64,000 nt of DNA from the NCBI GenBank assembly GCA_024372625.1, contig CP099606.1, positions 95,106-159,105 on the forward strand, given 5' to 3'. Every line of letters begins with the position of its first letter. Within the stretch, counting starts at the first letter, position 1. The DNA comes from Comamonadaceae bacterium OTU4NAUVB1 (lineage in GTDB: Bacteria; Pseudomonadota; Gammaproteobacteria; Burkholderiales; Burkholderiaceae_C). The position numbers were made by a program, and so were the translations under genes. Shown here piece after piece: positions 52,602 to 61,084 of this stretch. Under the pieces are notes generated by a model. The model worked only from the letters and a program-made list of their open reading frames with translations, did not search any database and was not told where the DNA came from.

Positions 52602-53576
52602 ATGACCCTCAACCTGCGCGATCTCGCCTACTTCGAAGTCGTGGCCGAGCTCGGTCATCTGGGACAGGCGGCCGACAAGCTGGGGCGGTCACAGCCGGCG
52701 TTGACCAAGTGCATGCAGCGCCTGGAAGCCGCGTTCGGCGTGCCGCTGTTCACGCGCGCCGGTCGCGGCATCCGGACCACGGCGGTGGGCGAGGTGCTTC
52801 TGGCACGCGCCCGGTTGCTGCGCGGCGCATCCGAGGAAGCGCTGCGCGAAGTGAATGATTTCGCAAAAGGCAACGCCGGTCATGTGCGCATCGGCAGTGG
52901 ACCGATCGCTGCGGACAACGTGCTCCCCGCGCTGTCCCGGTTGCTGCTGTCCGAGGCGCCCGGCACCACGATCGACATCACCGTCGGGCCCAGCATGGCG
53001 CTGCGCGAAGCCTTGCGCGAAGGCAGCATCGACCTGTTGATCGGTCTCATCCCGCTGCCCGATCCGCACTTTCAGACGCATCCGATCTTCGACGACACGG
53101 CCGTCGTCGCGACCAGCCCGGAGCACCCGGTTTTCTCACTGCCGGCGATCACCCTGGAAGCGCTGTGCAACTACGGTTGGGTGCTGCCGGCCGCGTCGAT
53201 TCCAAGCCGCCAGTGGCTGGACGCCGTCTTCCGAACGCACGGCCTCCCGCTGCCGATCGTGCAGATCAGCGCCAACTCCATTCCCCTGTTGCCTGCATTG
53301 ATCCTGCGAACGGGATTGCTGAGCTTCATCTCGCGACGCACCCTGGAGCGTGGGAGTGACGGGGTGCTGAAAGAAGTCCCGCTGGCAGAGACGACCCTGC
53401 AGCGCACGCTGGGCGTCACCTACCGAAGCGACGCGTACCTGTCGCCCGCCGCACGCAGGCTGATCGCCATCCTGCAGGCGGGGGATTTCAACGAGGATGA
53501 TTCACAGGTCGCGAGCGAAACCAACGTGCTGGATCCGTTTCCATTCCCTGGTTCAGCGCAATTGTCTCGCCTCTAA
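52602..53576 (+). CDS. LysR-family transcriptional regulator
   Basis: A 324-residue LTTR: MTLNLRDLAYFEVVAELGHL, then the HTH GQAADKLGRSQPALTKCMQRLEAAFGVPLF, followed by the substrate-binding domain from about residue 90 (GHVRIGSGPIAADNVLPALS, GSIDLLIGLIP). The ATG at 52602 is preferred; another ATG four bases earlier reads a different frame. It is divergent from the Bug-dehydrogenase-RraA unit, the usual layout for a LysR activator and its target. The C-terminal 25 residues beyond the usual domain end look unstructured. Confidence 0.92.
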   Translation: MTLNLRDLAYFEVVAELGHLGQAADKLGRSQPALTKCMQRLEAAFGVPLFTRAGRGIRTTAVGEVLLARARLLRGASEEALREVNDFAKGNAGHVRIGSGPIAADNVLPALSRLLLSEAPGTTIDITVGPSMALREALREGSIDLLIGLIPLPDPHFQTHPIFDDTAVVATSPEHPVFSLPAITLEALCNYGWVLPAASIPSRQWLDAVFRTHGLPLPIVQISANSIPLLPALILRTGLLSFISRRTLERGSDGVLKEVPLAETTLQRTLGVTYRSDAYLSPAARRLIAILQAGDFNEDDSQVASETNVLDPFPFPGSAQLSRL

Positions 53577-53659
53577 AAATGGTCGAGCGCCATTGGGCGA
53601 TCCGACCCGGAGTTTTATGAGCAGCGCCGATCTGTCGACGCCGCTCTCGACAACAGCCT

Positions 53660-54628
53660 TCACTCTGGCTTGAAACCTGCACTTCTGAGCAGTTCGGCGC
53701 TCTGCGTCACGAAACCTGCCACATACCGTCTGAATTGCTCGACGTCCTGCGTCACAGGCTCGACGCCCAGATTGGCAAGCGCGCCGCTTCTGCCGAGTTC
53801 GGTCATGGCGGCATTGATGGCCTCGTTGAGAAGTTGCACGCGGTCGGGCGGCGTGCCTTTGGGCGCCCACACCCCATACCACGACCCGTAAGTGAATCCG
53901 GGCAGTCCACTCTCCTGAACGGTCGGAACGTCCGGCGCCAACGGGCTGCGTTTGGCCGATGTGATGGCAATCGGGCGAACCCGACCCGCCTTGGCCAGCG
54001 GCAGGACCGAGATCATCGAGTCCATCAGGAGTTGCACATGCCCACCACCCACATCGACCAGTGCAGGCTGCGTGCCCTTGTACGGCACGTAAGTGAACTT
54101 GACGTTGCCTTGTTTGGCCAGCAGCAGCGTGGCCAAGTGGCTGGGGGCGCCGGCTGCGGGAATCGCGGCGGTCCACTTGTCGGGCTCCTTCTTCGCGGCG
54201 GCCAGCACCTCCCCGAGCCTGCGCGGCGCCAGGGTGGGCGCGATGACCAGCATCAGCGGCGCCTCGGCGACCCGTGCGATCGGCGCAAAGTCCGTCTGCG
54301 GATCGTAGGGCGGCGTGCTCATGACCTCCTTGGCCAGCACATGGGTGGCGGCCGAGAACAGCAGGGTGTAGCCATCGGCCGGGGCGGTCTGCACCGCCTT
54401 GCCGCCGAGCGACCCGTTGGCCCCGGCCCGGTTCTCCACGATCACCGGCACGCCGCCGAGCTGCGTGTGAAGCTGCTGGGCCAGCAGCCGAGCGACGTTG
54501 TCGACGCCCCCACCAGCGGCGAACGGCACGACGATGCGAACCAGCCGGTCGGGAAACTTGGCCGTCTGCGCCCAGGCGGGCGAGAACGCGAGGACCGCGC
54601 AGGCGGCGAGAACTTTCAAGGGCTTCAT
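53660..54628 (-). CDS. Bug/TctC-family periplasmic substrate-binding protein
   Basis: A 322-residue protein with a short signal peptide (LKVLAACAVLAFSPAWAQ). Bug marks: [68 protein letters not shown] and PLAPDVPTVQESG. Its ATG overlaps the CobW gene stop (ATGA), making it the last gene of the six-gene FAH-HyuA-HyuB-small protein-CobW-Bug operon. It probably binds the compound processed by the HyuAB-like enzyme. Confidence 0.93.
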   Translation of the reverse strand: MKPLKVLAACAVLAFSPAWAQTAKFPDRLVRIVVPFAAGGGVDNVARLLAQQLHTQLGGVPVIVENRAGANGSLGGKAVQTAPADGYTLLFSAATHVLAKEVMSTPPYDPQTDFAPIARVAEAPLMLVIAPTLAPRRLGEVLAAAKKEPDKWTAAIPAAGAPSHLATLLLAKQGNVKFTYVPYKGTQPALVDVGGGHVQLLMDSMISVLPLAKAGRVRPIAITSAKRSPLAPDVPTVQESGLPGFTYGSWYGVWAPKGTPPDRVQLLNEAINAAMTELGRSGALANLGVEPVTQDVEQFRRYVAGFVTQSAELLRSAGFKPE

Positions 54629-55773
54629 GGTGTCTCCAGGGTTTTTGTCGATGGGTCAGGTACGGGAGCCACGGCGGACCTGCGCCTTCGTCGGCGCTCG
54701 AAGACGCGCAGCGACTCGTCCAACGCCTCGGCGTCGACGCCGCTTGTGATGAAGACGATCCGGGAGCGGCGATCCGTGCTCGGCCAGGCCGGCAGGAACT
54801 CGGGGGGCTGATAGAGGTGCTGCACCCCGTGAAAGACCAGGGGCCGGTCCGGCTCCTCGACCAAGTTGACGATGCCCTTGACTCTCAGCAGATCCTCCCC
54901 GCGCATTGCGATCACCATGTCGAGCCAGGCCTCGAAGCTCTCGCGCGCCAATGGGTCATCGCGCACGATCACGAACGATCGGATGCCTTCCGGGTGCAGG
55001 AGGGGTTCGGACGTTCCAGCGGCCTGCAATGTCGGCCGGTAGTGCAGACCGAGCAGGTCCCCGCCCGAACTCCCGCCGTCCCGGTCGGGCGTGGTCTGCA
55101 ACGTCCGGCGCAGCACGCCCACGTGTTCATCGGGGTGGAGGTGGACGTCGGCGTCGGGATTGAGGGCCTGCAGGCAATCCAGCAGGCTGGGTGACACCGG
55201 CCCGTTCAGGAGATCGGTTTTCGTGACGAGCAATTGGTCGGCCATCGCCATCTGCCTGGTGGCCTCCGGATGACGCTCGAGCGTGCCCGCGCCCAGGACG
55301 GCATCGACCGTGCAACAGACTCCCGCGAGCGAGAAGCGGCCCTTCACGGCGGGCTCGCCCATCAGCGTGCGCAGGACGGGCGCAGGATCGGCCAGGCCGC
55401 TGGTCTCGATGAGGACCTGGCGCAGCGGCGGACCGTCGGTGTCGCCGCGCGCGCCGAGCGCCACCAGCGCCGCGACCAGGTCGCCGCGCACCGCGCAGCA
55501 CATGCAGCCGTTGGCCAGCAGCACGGTGTCCTCGGTGGTCTGCGCGATCAGGTCGTGGTCGATGCCGATCGCACCGAACTCGTTGACGATCACCGCCGTG
55601 CCGTGCAGGTCGGGCTCACGCAGCAGCCGGTTGAGCAGGGTCGTCTTGCCGCTGCCGAGGAAGCCGGTGAGCACCGTCACTGGGATGCGCGCCCGGTCGG
55701 GCTCGCGGCCGGTGTCGAGCGCGGCCTCGCGCCCGCCCGCCAGCAGGGCCGAGAAGTGACCGCTGCCCATCAT
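54625..55773 (-). CDS. CobW/G3E-family GTPase (metallochaperone-like)
   Basis: A 382-residue P-loop GTPase. Marks in order: Walker A GFLGSGKTT (37-45), switch region NEFGAIGIDHDL, the metal-binding CxCC motif in NGCMCCAVRGDL (C90, C92, C93), ETSGLADPAPVL, and the guanine-base motif TKTD. The C-terminal CobW_C domain is present (GEDLLRVKGIVNLVEEPDRP, FHGVQHLY). G3E proteins load metals such as Zn, Co or Fe into client enzymes. It overlaps genes on both sides (ATGATG junction with the small CxC protein, ATGA with Bug), strongly suggesting that its client is the HyuAB-like enzyme of the same operon. Confidence 0.9.
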   Translation of the reverse strand: MMGSGHFSALLAGGREAALDTGREPDRARIPVTVLTGFLGSGKTTLLNRLLREPDLHGTAVIVNEFGAIGIDHDLIAQTTEDTVLLANGCMCCAVRGDLVAALVALGARGDTDGPPLRQVLIETSGLADPAPVLRTLMGEPAVKGRFSLAGVCCTVDAVLGAGTLERHPEATRQMAMADQLLVTKTDLLNGPVSPSLLDCLQALNPDADVHLHPDEHVGVLRRTLQTTPDRDGGSSGGDLLGLHYRPTLQAAGTSEPLLHPEGIRSFVIVRDDPLARESFEAWLDMVIAMRGEDLLRVKGIVNLVEEPDRPLVFHGVQHLYQPPEFLPAWPSTDRRSRIVFITSGVDAEALDESLRVFERRRRRRSAVAPVPDPSTKTLETP

Positions 55774-56156
55774 CCGTCCCGCCGCTGGCCGCCATGGAGC
55801 TCGGCGAAGGAGTTCAAGGTCTTCTCCAGCCGGCCCAGCAGCCACAGGCTGGCCGCCGGATCGAAGGCGTCGCGCGCCAGGTCCTCCAGCAACCCCCGCA
55901 AGGGCAGACCCGTTGCCTGCGCGGTCGGGTGCTCGCGGAAGAAGGCCTCGACCTCGGCGATGCCCGAGCGCGATCCCGCGTCCTCCAGGTAGTCGACGAT
56001 GTCGAGCTCGAAGTCGACCAGCTGCAGGCTGACGCCGCCGGCGCCGCAGCCGCAGCTGGAGCCGAGCGCGACGTGGCGCACCGCCAGCTCGCTCCACAGC
56101 CGCTGCAGCCGGTCGGCGCGCTCGGCGACGTCGTCGGCCATGGCGACGTCGCTCAC
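55770..56156 (-). CDS. small CxC-motif protein, uncharacterised
   Basis: 128 residues from a GTG at 56156 that overlaps the HyuB stop (GTGA); an ATG at 56141 would give 123. The first 30 residues are helical (DDVAERADRLQRLWSELAV). The core is a C-x-C glycine motif, GSSCGCGAGG, then VSLQLVDFELDIVDYLEDA, and the C-terminal half is helical (AEVEAFFREHPTAQATGLP, LLEDLARDAFD, LLGRLEKTLNSFAEL). The gene is locked by overlaps between HyuB and CobW. The CxC site could bind a metal or be a client of the GTPase, or the protein could be an accessory subunit like the gamma chain of acetone carboxylase, though I see no direct resemblance. I do not recognise the family. Confidence 0.72.
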   Translation of the reverse strand: MSDVAMADDVAERADRLQRLWSELAVRHVALGSSCGCGAGGVSLQLVDFELDIVDYLEDAGSRSGIAEVEAFFREHPTAQATGLPLRGLLEDLARDAFDPAASLWLLGRLEKTLNSFAELHGGQRRDG

Positions 56157-57970
56157 TGCCCGTCCCAGGCGACGTCCGCGGGCGCCGCGGTGCCAGCGGC
56201 CTTCGGCGCGGCGCGCAGCGTGCGCGTCGCCTCGGCGTCGACGCCGCCCTGGGCGTCCAGCGCCACGCGGTAGACCTCGCGCGCCACCTCGGCGCCCACA
56301 TAGCCCTCGCGCACGTCCTCGGCGACCTTGTCCATGTCGCGTTCGAGCGGATCGCCGAAGCCGCCGCCGCCGCCCGAGAGCATCTTGTAGGCGTCCCCGC
56401 GCTCGAGCCGCACGTTGAAGATCTTGGCGTTCAGATGGTCGGTCTTCCACTCGCCCTTGTGGCGCACGGCCAGGCCGTTGCCCATGGCATCGCCGCCGCC
56501 CTCCAGGCCCCAGGGCTTGCAGTGCACGCGGTCGATGCGCGTCGTCACGGTGAAGGGCGACAGCGCCTGCACCACCATCTCCGCGCCCAGGCCGCCGCGG
56601 TACTGGCCGGCGCCGGCGCTGTCCTTCCTGATCTCGTACTTCTCCACCAGCACCGGGTACTTGGCCTCCAGCTGCTCGGTCGGGCTGTTGTGGGTGTCGC
56701 CGTCGTTGATGCAGACCGTGACGGAGACGCCGTCCTCGTTGCTCTTGGCGCCCCAGCCGCCGCCCAGCGGGCCGATGCCGACGATGAACAGGCGGCCGTC
56801 CTCCGGGGAGATGCCGTGGATGTTGGGGAACACCAGGTCGGCGTGGTGGCCGGCGATGGAGCGGTCGGGGATGGCCGGTGCCAGTGCCTTGAAGATGGTG
56901 TCGATCACCGTCATCGGGAAGGTCATCCACACCCGCATCGGATACGGGCGCTCGGCGCTGACGACGGTGCCCATCGGCATCACGACCTTCAGCGAGCGGA
57001 AGCTGCCGTCGTTGACCGGGTAGTCGGTCGGCGTGGTGAGGCACTTGTAGGCCACCTGCGCGCAGGCGATCCCGGTGGTGAAGCCGGAGTTGTAGAAGCC
57101 CCGCACCTGCTTGCTGACGTCCGACAGGTCCACCGTCATCTCGTCGCCCGCCACGGTCACCTTGACGCGGATCGGGATGCGCTTGCCGATCTCCAGGCCG
57201 TCGTCGTCCATGAAGGACTCGGCCTCGTAGACGCCGTCGGGGATCGACAGCGTGTTCTTGCGCGCCACCGCCTCCGACGAATCCATGATGCGGCGGATCG
57301 AGCCGTTGACGGCGTCGGCGCCGTAGCGCTGCAGCAGCTCCATGTAGCGGCGCTCGCCGGTCGTGATGGCGGTGATCTGCGCGCGCAGGTCACCCAGCGC
57401 GCGCTCGGCCAGCCGCACGTTCATCGCGATGATGTCGATCAGGTCCTGGTTGACCACGCCTTCGCGCTGGTACTTGACGATGGGGATCTGGATCCCCTCG
57501 CTGAAGATGTCGGTGGTGACGTTGCCCAGCGTGCCGCCCACGTCCAGCCAGTGCGCCATGCAGCACGTGAAGCCCTCCAGCCGGTCGTCGTGGAACACCG
57601 GCATGGTGAAGGTGAAGTGGTTGAGGTGGCTGCCGGTGGTGTAGGCGTCGTTGGTGACCAGGATGTCGCCCGGCAAAATGTTCTCGTAGCCGAAGTGCCG
57701 GATCTTGGCCTTGACCGTCTCCGACATGCCGCGGATGAACATCGGCAGGCCCAGGCCGATCGACACCGTGTCGCCCTCCTTCGTGAACAGCCCGACGGTG
57801 AAGTCCAGCGCCTCGTAGATGATCAGGTTGTAGGCCGTGCGGGTCAGGTTGGTCTTCATCTCCTCGGTCACGGCGTAGAGGCCGTTGCGGATGACCTCGA
57901 CGGTGATCGGATCGATCGCGACGTCGTTGCCGCTCGCGGCAGCGGCGGGGGTGGTGTAGGTGTCTTTCAT
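56153..57970 (-). CDS. hydantoinase B/oxoprolinase/acetone-carboxylase-type subunit (HyuB-like)
   Basis: A 605-residue protein of the HyuB family. Marks: IDPITVEVIRNGLYAVTEEM, LIIYEALDFTVGLFTKEGD, GDILVTNDAYTTGSHLNHFT, CCMAHWLDVGGTLGNVTTD, NIHGISPEDGRLF, GAGQYRGGLGAEMVVQ and LSGGGGGFGDPLERD. With HyuA it forms ATP-dependent hydantoinases, 5-oxoprolinases or carboxylases such as the acetone and acetophenone carboxylases; which one cannot be told. The conserved His and Asp residues in NDAYTTGSHLNH and CCMAHWLDVGG are the likely metal ligands. It overlaps HyuA by 4 bp (ATGA) and the small CxC gene by 4 bp (GTGA). Confidence 0.9.
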   Translation of the reverse strand: MKDTYTTPAAAASGNDVAIDPITVEVIRNGLYAVTEEMKTNLTRTAYNLIIYEALDFTVGLFTKEGDTVSIGLGLPMFIRGMSETVKAKIRHFGYENILPGDILVTNDAYTTGSHLNHFTFTMPVFHDDRLEGFTCCMAHWLDVGGTLGNVTTDIFSEGIQIPIVKYQREGVVNQDLIDIIAMNVRLAERALGDLRAQITAITTGERRYMELLQRYGADAVNGSIRRIMDSSEAVARKNTLSIPDGVYEAESFMDDDGLEIGKRIPIRVKVTVAGDEMTVDLSDVSKQVRGFYNSGFTTGIACAQVAYKCLTTPTDYPVNDGSFRSLKVVMPMGTVVSAERPYPMRVWMTFPMTVIDTIFKALAPAIPDRSIAGHHADLVFPNIHGISPEDGRLFIVGIGPLGGGWGAKSNEDGVSVTVCINDGDTHNSPTEQLEAKYPVLVEKYEIRKDSAGAGQYRGGLGAEMVVQALSPFTVTTRIDRVHCKPWGLEGGGDAMGNGLAVRHKGEWKTDHLNAKIFNVRLERGDAYKMLSGGGGGFGDPLERDMDKVAEDVREGYVGAEVAREVYRVALDAQGGVDAEATRTLRAAPKAAGTAAPADVAWDGQ

Positions 57971-60063
57971 GAGCGGTCGCTCCCGATGTCGATCTGCAGG
58001 TTGCCGAGTTCGTCCACGCGCAGCGCGTCGCCGGGCTGCACGACGGTGGTGGAGGCGTGCTCCTCGATGAGCGCCGGGCCGTCGATGAGGTTGCCCGCGC
58101 GCAGCAGGTCGCGCCGGTAGACCGGCGTGTCGGCCCAGCCGCCGGCGCGGAAGTACACCGGCTTGACGGTACGGCGCGCCGCGGCTTCAGGTCGCGCGGC
58201 GCCCTCCGCCACCTGGTGCTTCGGCGGCTTCTTCATGGTGCCCAGCACGGTCACGCGCAGGCTCACCAGGTCGGCCGGCTCCTTGGGCGCCGAGGTGCCG
58301 TAGCGCACCTTGTGCAGCTCGTCGAACTGGCGCTTGATGGCCGAGCGGTCCTTGCCCTCGAAGAACGCGAGCGGCAGGTCGACCGTCACGGCGTGCTCCT
58401 GGCCGACGTAGCGCATGTCGGCGGCGCGCTCGATGACCACGCCGTCGGCCTTCACGCCCGACTGCGCCAGCGCGTCGCGGCCCTCGTCCTCCATCGACTG
58501 GTAGGCGGCCTCGATCTCGTCGAACGAGACGTCGTTCAACTTGCGGAAGACCGAGCGCACGTAGTCGTAGCGCAGGTCCGAGAACAACATGCCGTAGGCC
58601 GAGAAGTAGCCCGGCGCGTACGGGATGAGCACCTTGCGGATGCCGATCTCGCGCGCGATGGCCGAGGCGTGCAGTGGTCCGGCGCCGCCGTAGACCACCA
58701 TCGTGAAGCTGCCGGCGTCCAGTCCGCGCTCGGTCGTCACGGCCTTCACGGCGTGCGACATCTGCGTCACCGCGATGCGCAGGATGCCGTCGGCCGCCTC
58801 GGTCGGCTGCAGGCCCAATGGGGTGGCCACGCGCTCGGCCATCTGGCGCTGGCAGGCCTGCATGTCGAGCTTGAGCTCGCCGCCGAGGAAGTTGTCGGCG
58901 TCGAGCCGGCCGAGCACCAGGTTGGCGTCGGTCACGGTGGGTTCCTTGCCGCCGCGCCCGTAAGCGACCGGGCCGGGGATCGAGCCGGCGCTCTGCGGAC
59001 CGACGCGCAGGGCGTTGCCGGTCTCGACGCGGGCGATCGAGCCGCCGCCGGTGCCGACCTCGTGGATGTCCATCATCGGGATCTGGATCGGCAGTGCGCG
59101 CTCGTAGCCGCCGATGAGCGCCGAGCCGGTCGTCAGCGGCCGGCCCTCGCTGATCACGCCGGCCTTGGCGGTGGTGCCGCCCATGTCGAAGGCGATGGCG
59201 TCGCCCATGCCCAGCTGGGCGCAGATCGCCTGCGCGCCGATCACGCCGGCCGCCGGGCCCGACTCCAGCATGCGCACGCAGCCGACGCGGGCGTGCTCGA
59301 TCGGGAACAGGCCGCCGGTGGACTGCACGACGTAGAAGTCGCCCTCGAAGCCCTTGGCCGACAGGTGCGTCTCCAGCTGCCCCAGGTACTGCGAGACGCG
59401 CGGGCCGACGTAGGCGTTGGCCACGACGGTGGAGACGCGCTCGAACTCGCGGTACTCCTGCGACAGCTCGTGCGAGGCCGAGACGAAGGCGTGCGGCAGC
59501 TCCTCCTGCAGGATCTGCTTGACGCGCTGCTCGTGCGCCGGGTTGCGGTAGGAGTGCAGCAGCAGCACGGCGACGGCCTCGATGCCCTGCCCCTTCAATT
59601 CCTTCGCCAGCTCGCGCACGGCGCCTTCGTCCAGCGCCTTGTGCAGGCTGCCGTCGGCGCGAAGGCGCTCGGCGACCTCGAAGCGCAGCGAGCGTTTCAC
59701 CAGCGGCTGGTGCTTGTTGAAGAACAGGTTGTAGGCGTCGGGGCGGTTGACGCGGCCGATCTCGTAGATGTCGCGGAAGCCCTCGGTGATCAGCAGTGCC
59801 GTGTTGGCGCCGTTGCGCTCGAGCAGCGTGTTGATCGCGATGGTCGAGCCGTGCAGAAACAGCTGGCCGTTCCTCACGTCGATGTCGGCGCTGTCGAGCG
59901 TGGCCTGGATGCCGTCCACGAGCCGGCCGTGCGTGGACAGCGCCTTGCCGAACATCAGCTCGCCGGTCGCCTCGTCGAAAGCAGCCATGTCGGTGAAAGT
60001 GCCGCCGATGTCGACGGCGATGCGCAGGTTGCGCGGGGTCTGGGGGGTCGGGGAATTCGCCAT
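57967..60063 (-). CDS. hydantoinase A/oxoprolinase/acetone-carboxylase-type ATPase subunit (HyuA-like)
   Basis: A 698-residue ASKHA-fold ATPase starting at the ATG at 60063. Marks: RIAVDIGGTFTDMAAFDEAT (first phosphate loop), HGSTIAINTLLERNGANTA, GFRDIYEIGRVNRPDAYNLF, ESGPAAGVIGAQAI, AFDMGGTTAKAGVISEG (second phosphate loop), VGTGGGSIARVE, VVYGGAGPLHASAIA, and PALIEEHASTTVVQPGD at the end. It activates the substrate or bicarbonate with ATP for the HyuB partner. It begins 14 bp after the FAH-family gene and is followed by HyuB with a 4-bp overlap. Confidence 0.92.
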   Translation of the reverse strand: MANSPTPQTPRNLRIAVDIGGTFTDMAAFDEATGELMFGKALSTHGRLVDGIQATLDSADIDVRNGQLFLHGSTIAINTLLERNGANTALLITEGFRDIYEIGRVNRPDAYNLFFNKHQPLVKRSLRFEVAERLRADGSLHKALDEGAVRELAKELKGQGIEAVAVLLLHSYRNPAHEQRVKQILQEELPHAFVSASHELSQEYREFERVSTVVANAYVGPRVSQYLGQLETHLSAKGFEGDFYVVQSTGGLFPIEHARVGCVRMLESGPAAGVIGAQAICAQLGMGDAIAFDMGGTTAKAGVISEGRPLTTGSALIGGYERALPIQIPMMDIHEVGTGGGSIARVETGNALRVGPQSAGSIPGPVAYGRGGKEPTVTDANLVLGRLDADNFLGGELKLDMQACQRQMAERVATPLGLQPTEAADGILRIAVTQMSHAVKAVTTERGLDAGSFTMVVYGGAGPLHASAIAREIGIRKVLIPYAPGYFSAYGMLFSDLRYDYVRSVFRKLNDVSFDEIEAAYQSMEDEGRDALAQSGVKADGVVIERAADMRYVGQEHAVTVDLPLAFFEGKDRSAIKRQFDELHKVRYGTSAPKEPADLVSLRVTVLGTMKKPPKHQVAEGAARPEAAARRTVKPVYFRAGGWADTPVYRRDLLRAGNLIDGPALIEEHASTTVVQPGDALRVDELGNLQIDIGSDRS

Positions 60064-60077
60064 GGTCGTGCGATGCC

Positions 60078-60929
60078 TCAGGCGGCCGTGCCGATGCGGT
60101 TGCGCAGGATGCCCAGGCCGGTGATCTCGACCTCGACCACGTCGCCCTCCTTCATGTAGCGCGGCGGCTCGCGGCGGTCGCCCACGCCGCCGGGCGTGCC
60201 GGTGGCGATGACGTCGCCCGGCGACAGCGGCGTGAAGCGCGAGACGTATTCGATGATCGTCGGGATGTCGAAGATCAGGTCGCCGACGCTGGCGTGCTGC
60301 ATCACCTCGCCATTGACGCGGGTCTCCAGCGTCAATCGGGAGACGTCGGGCACCTCGTCGCGCGTGGCCAGGAAAGGGCCGAAGGGCGCCGTGCCGGGAA
60401 AGTTCTTGCCCGGCGTGAACTGGTGCGTGTGGCGCTGCCAGTCGCGCACGCTGATGTCGTTCAGGCAGGCGAAGCCGGCGATGTGCTCGAAGGCCTGGGC
60501 CGCGGGAATGTGGCGCCCGCCCTTGCCGATCACCAGGGCCAGCTCGCCCTCCCAGTCGAAGCGCTCGGAGAACGACGGGCGCAGCACCTCGTCGCCGTCG
60601 GCCGCCAACGTGTCGATGAAGCGCAGGAACAGAGAGGGGTGCTCGCTGTCGCCGCGCTTGGTCTCGGCCACGTGGGTCTTGTAGTTGAGGCCCACGCAGA
60701 TGAACTTGGCGGGGTTCGGGATGACCGGCAGGGCCTGCACGTCGGTGGACGGGAGCGCCGTGCCGCCGTCGCGCGTGTTCTGTTCGAGCTCGGCCAGGGC
60801 GCCGGCGCGCAGTACCGAGACCAGGTCCGGATGGCGCCCGAGAAAGTCGGCCGACGGCTGCAGGTACCGGTCGCCCTCCACGAGGCCGTAGGACGCCTGT
60901 CCGGCGTGATTGAAGCTGACGAGTTTCAA
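60078..60929 (-). CDS. fumarylacetoacetate hydrolase (FAH)-family protein
   Basis: A 283-residue enzyme with a TTG start at 60929: AGGAG lies six bases before the TTG, and the family begins LKLVSFNHAGQASYGLVEGD. The ATG at 60933 just upstream reads another frame, and the in-frame extension to 60983 has no resemblance. FAH-fold marks: FICVGLNYKTHVAETKR, DWEGELALVIGKGGRHIP, CLNDISVRDWQ and VIATGTPGGVGDRREPPR, with the metal-binding Glu and Asp residues. Relatives hydrolyse, decarboxylate or tautomerise beta-keto acids. It is the first gene of the HyuAB-CobW operon and likely handles the keto-acid product. Confidence 0.88.
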   Translation of the reverse strand: MKLVSFNHAGQASYGLVEGDRYLQPSADFLGRHPDLVSVLRAGALAELEQNTRDGGTALPSTDVQALPVIPNPAKFICVGLNYKTHVAETKRGDSEHPSLFLRFIDTLAADGDEVLRPSFSERFDWEGELALVIGKGGRHIPAAQAFEHIAGFACLNDISVRDWQRHTHQFTPGKNFPGTAPFGPFLATRDEVPDVSRLTLETRVNGEVMQHASVGDLIFDIPTIIEYVSRFTPLSPGDVIATGTPGGVGDRREPPRYMKEGDVVEVEITGLGILRNRIGTAA

Positions 60930-61014
60930 GCATGTCTCCTGAGATTCATCGCTGCTGAAGGAGCTCGGGATGAGGTTCTTCACAACGCGGAGGACAACTT
61001 TAGAAACCTAAGAC

Positions 61015-61033
61015 CTATTCGAATAGATAGAAT
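61015..61033. promoter_or_regulatory. candidate LysR operator between FAH and lysR
   Basis: A perfect 12-bp palindrome CTATTC-GAATAG lies at 61015-61026, overlapping an ATTC-N9-GAAT arrangement (61017-61033) that fits the T-N11-A LysR box. It sits about 85 bp upstream of the FAH TTG start and 52 bp upstream of the divergent lysR ATG, in AT-rich DNA. Confidence 0.6.
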
Positions 61034-61084
61034 TCAAAGCAATCAGATCTGCCTTTTCAGGCATGGCTTCCACGGGTAAACACC

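Noticed and set aside
58057..60159. 700-residue plus-strand open frame
   Set aside because: Antisense to the HyuA-like gene, whose motifs are complete; the plus frame has shadow composition.
57967..60933. 988-residue frame as a fusion of FAH and HyuA
   Set aside because: The first 290 residues read the FAH gene in the wrong frame; the HyuA family begins at the ATG at 60063.
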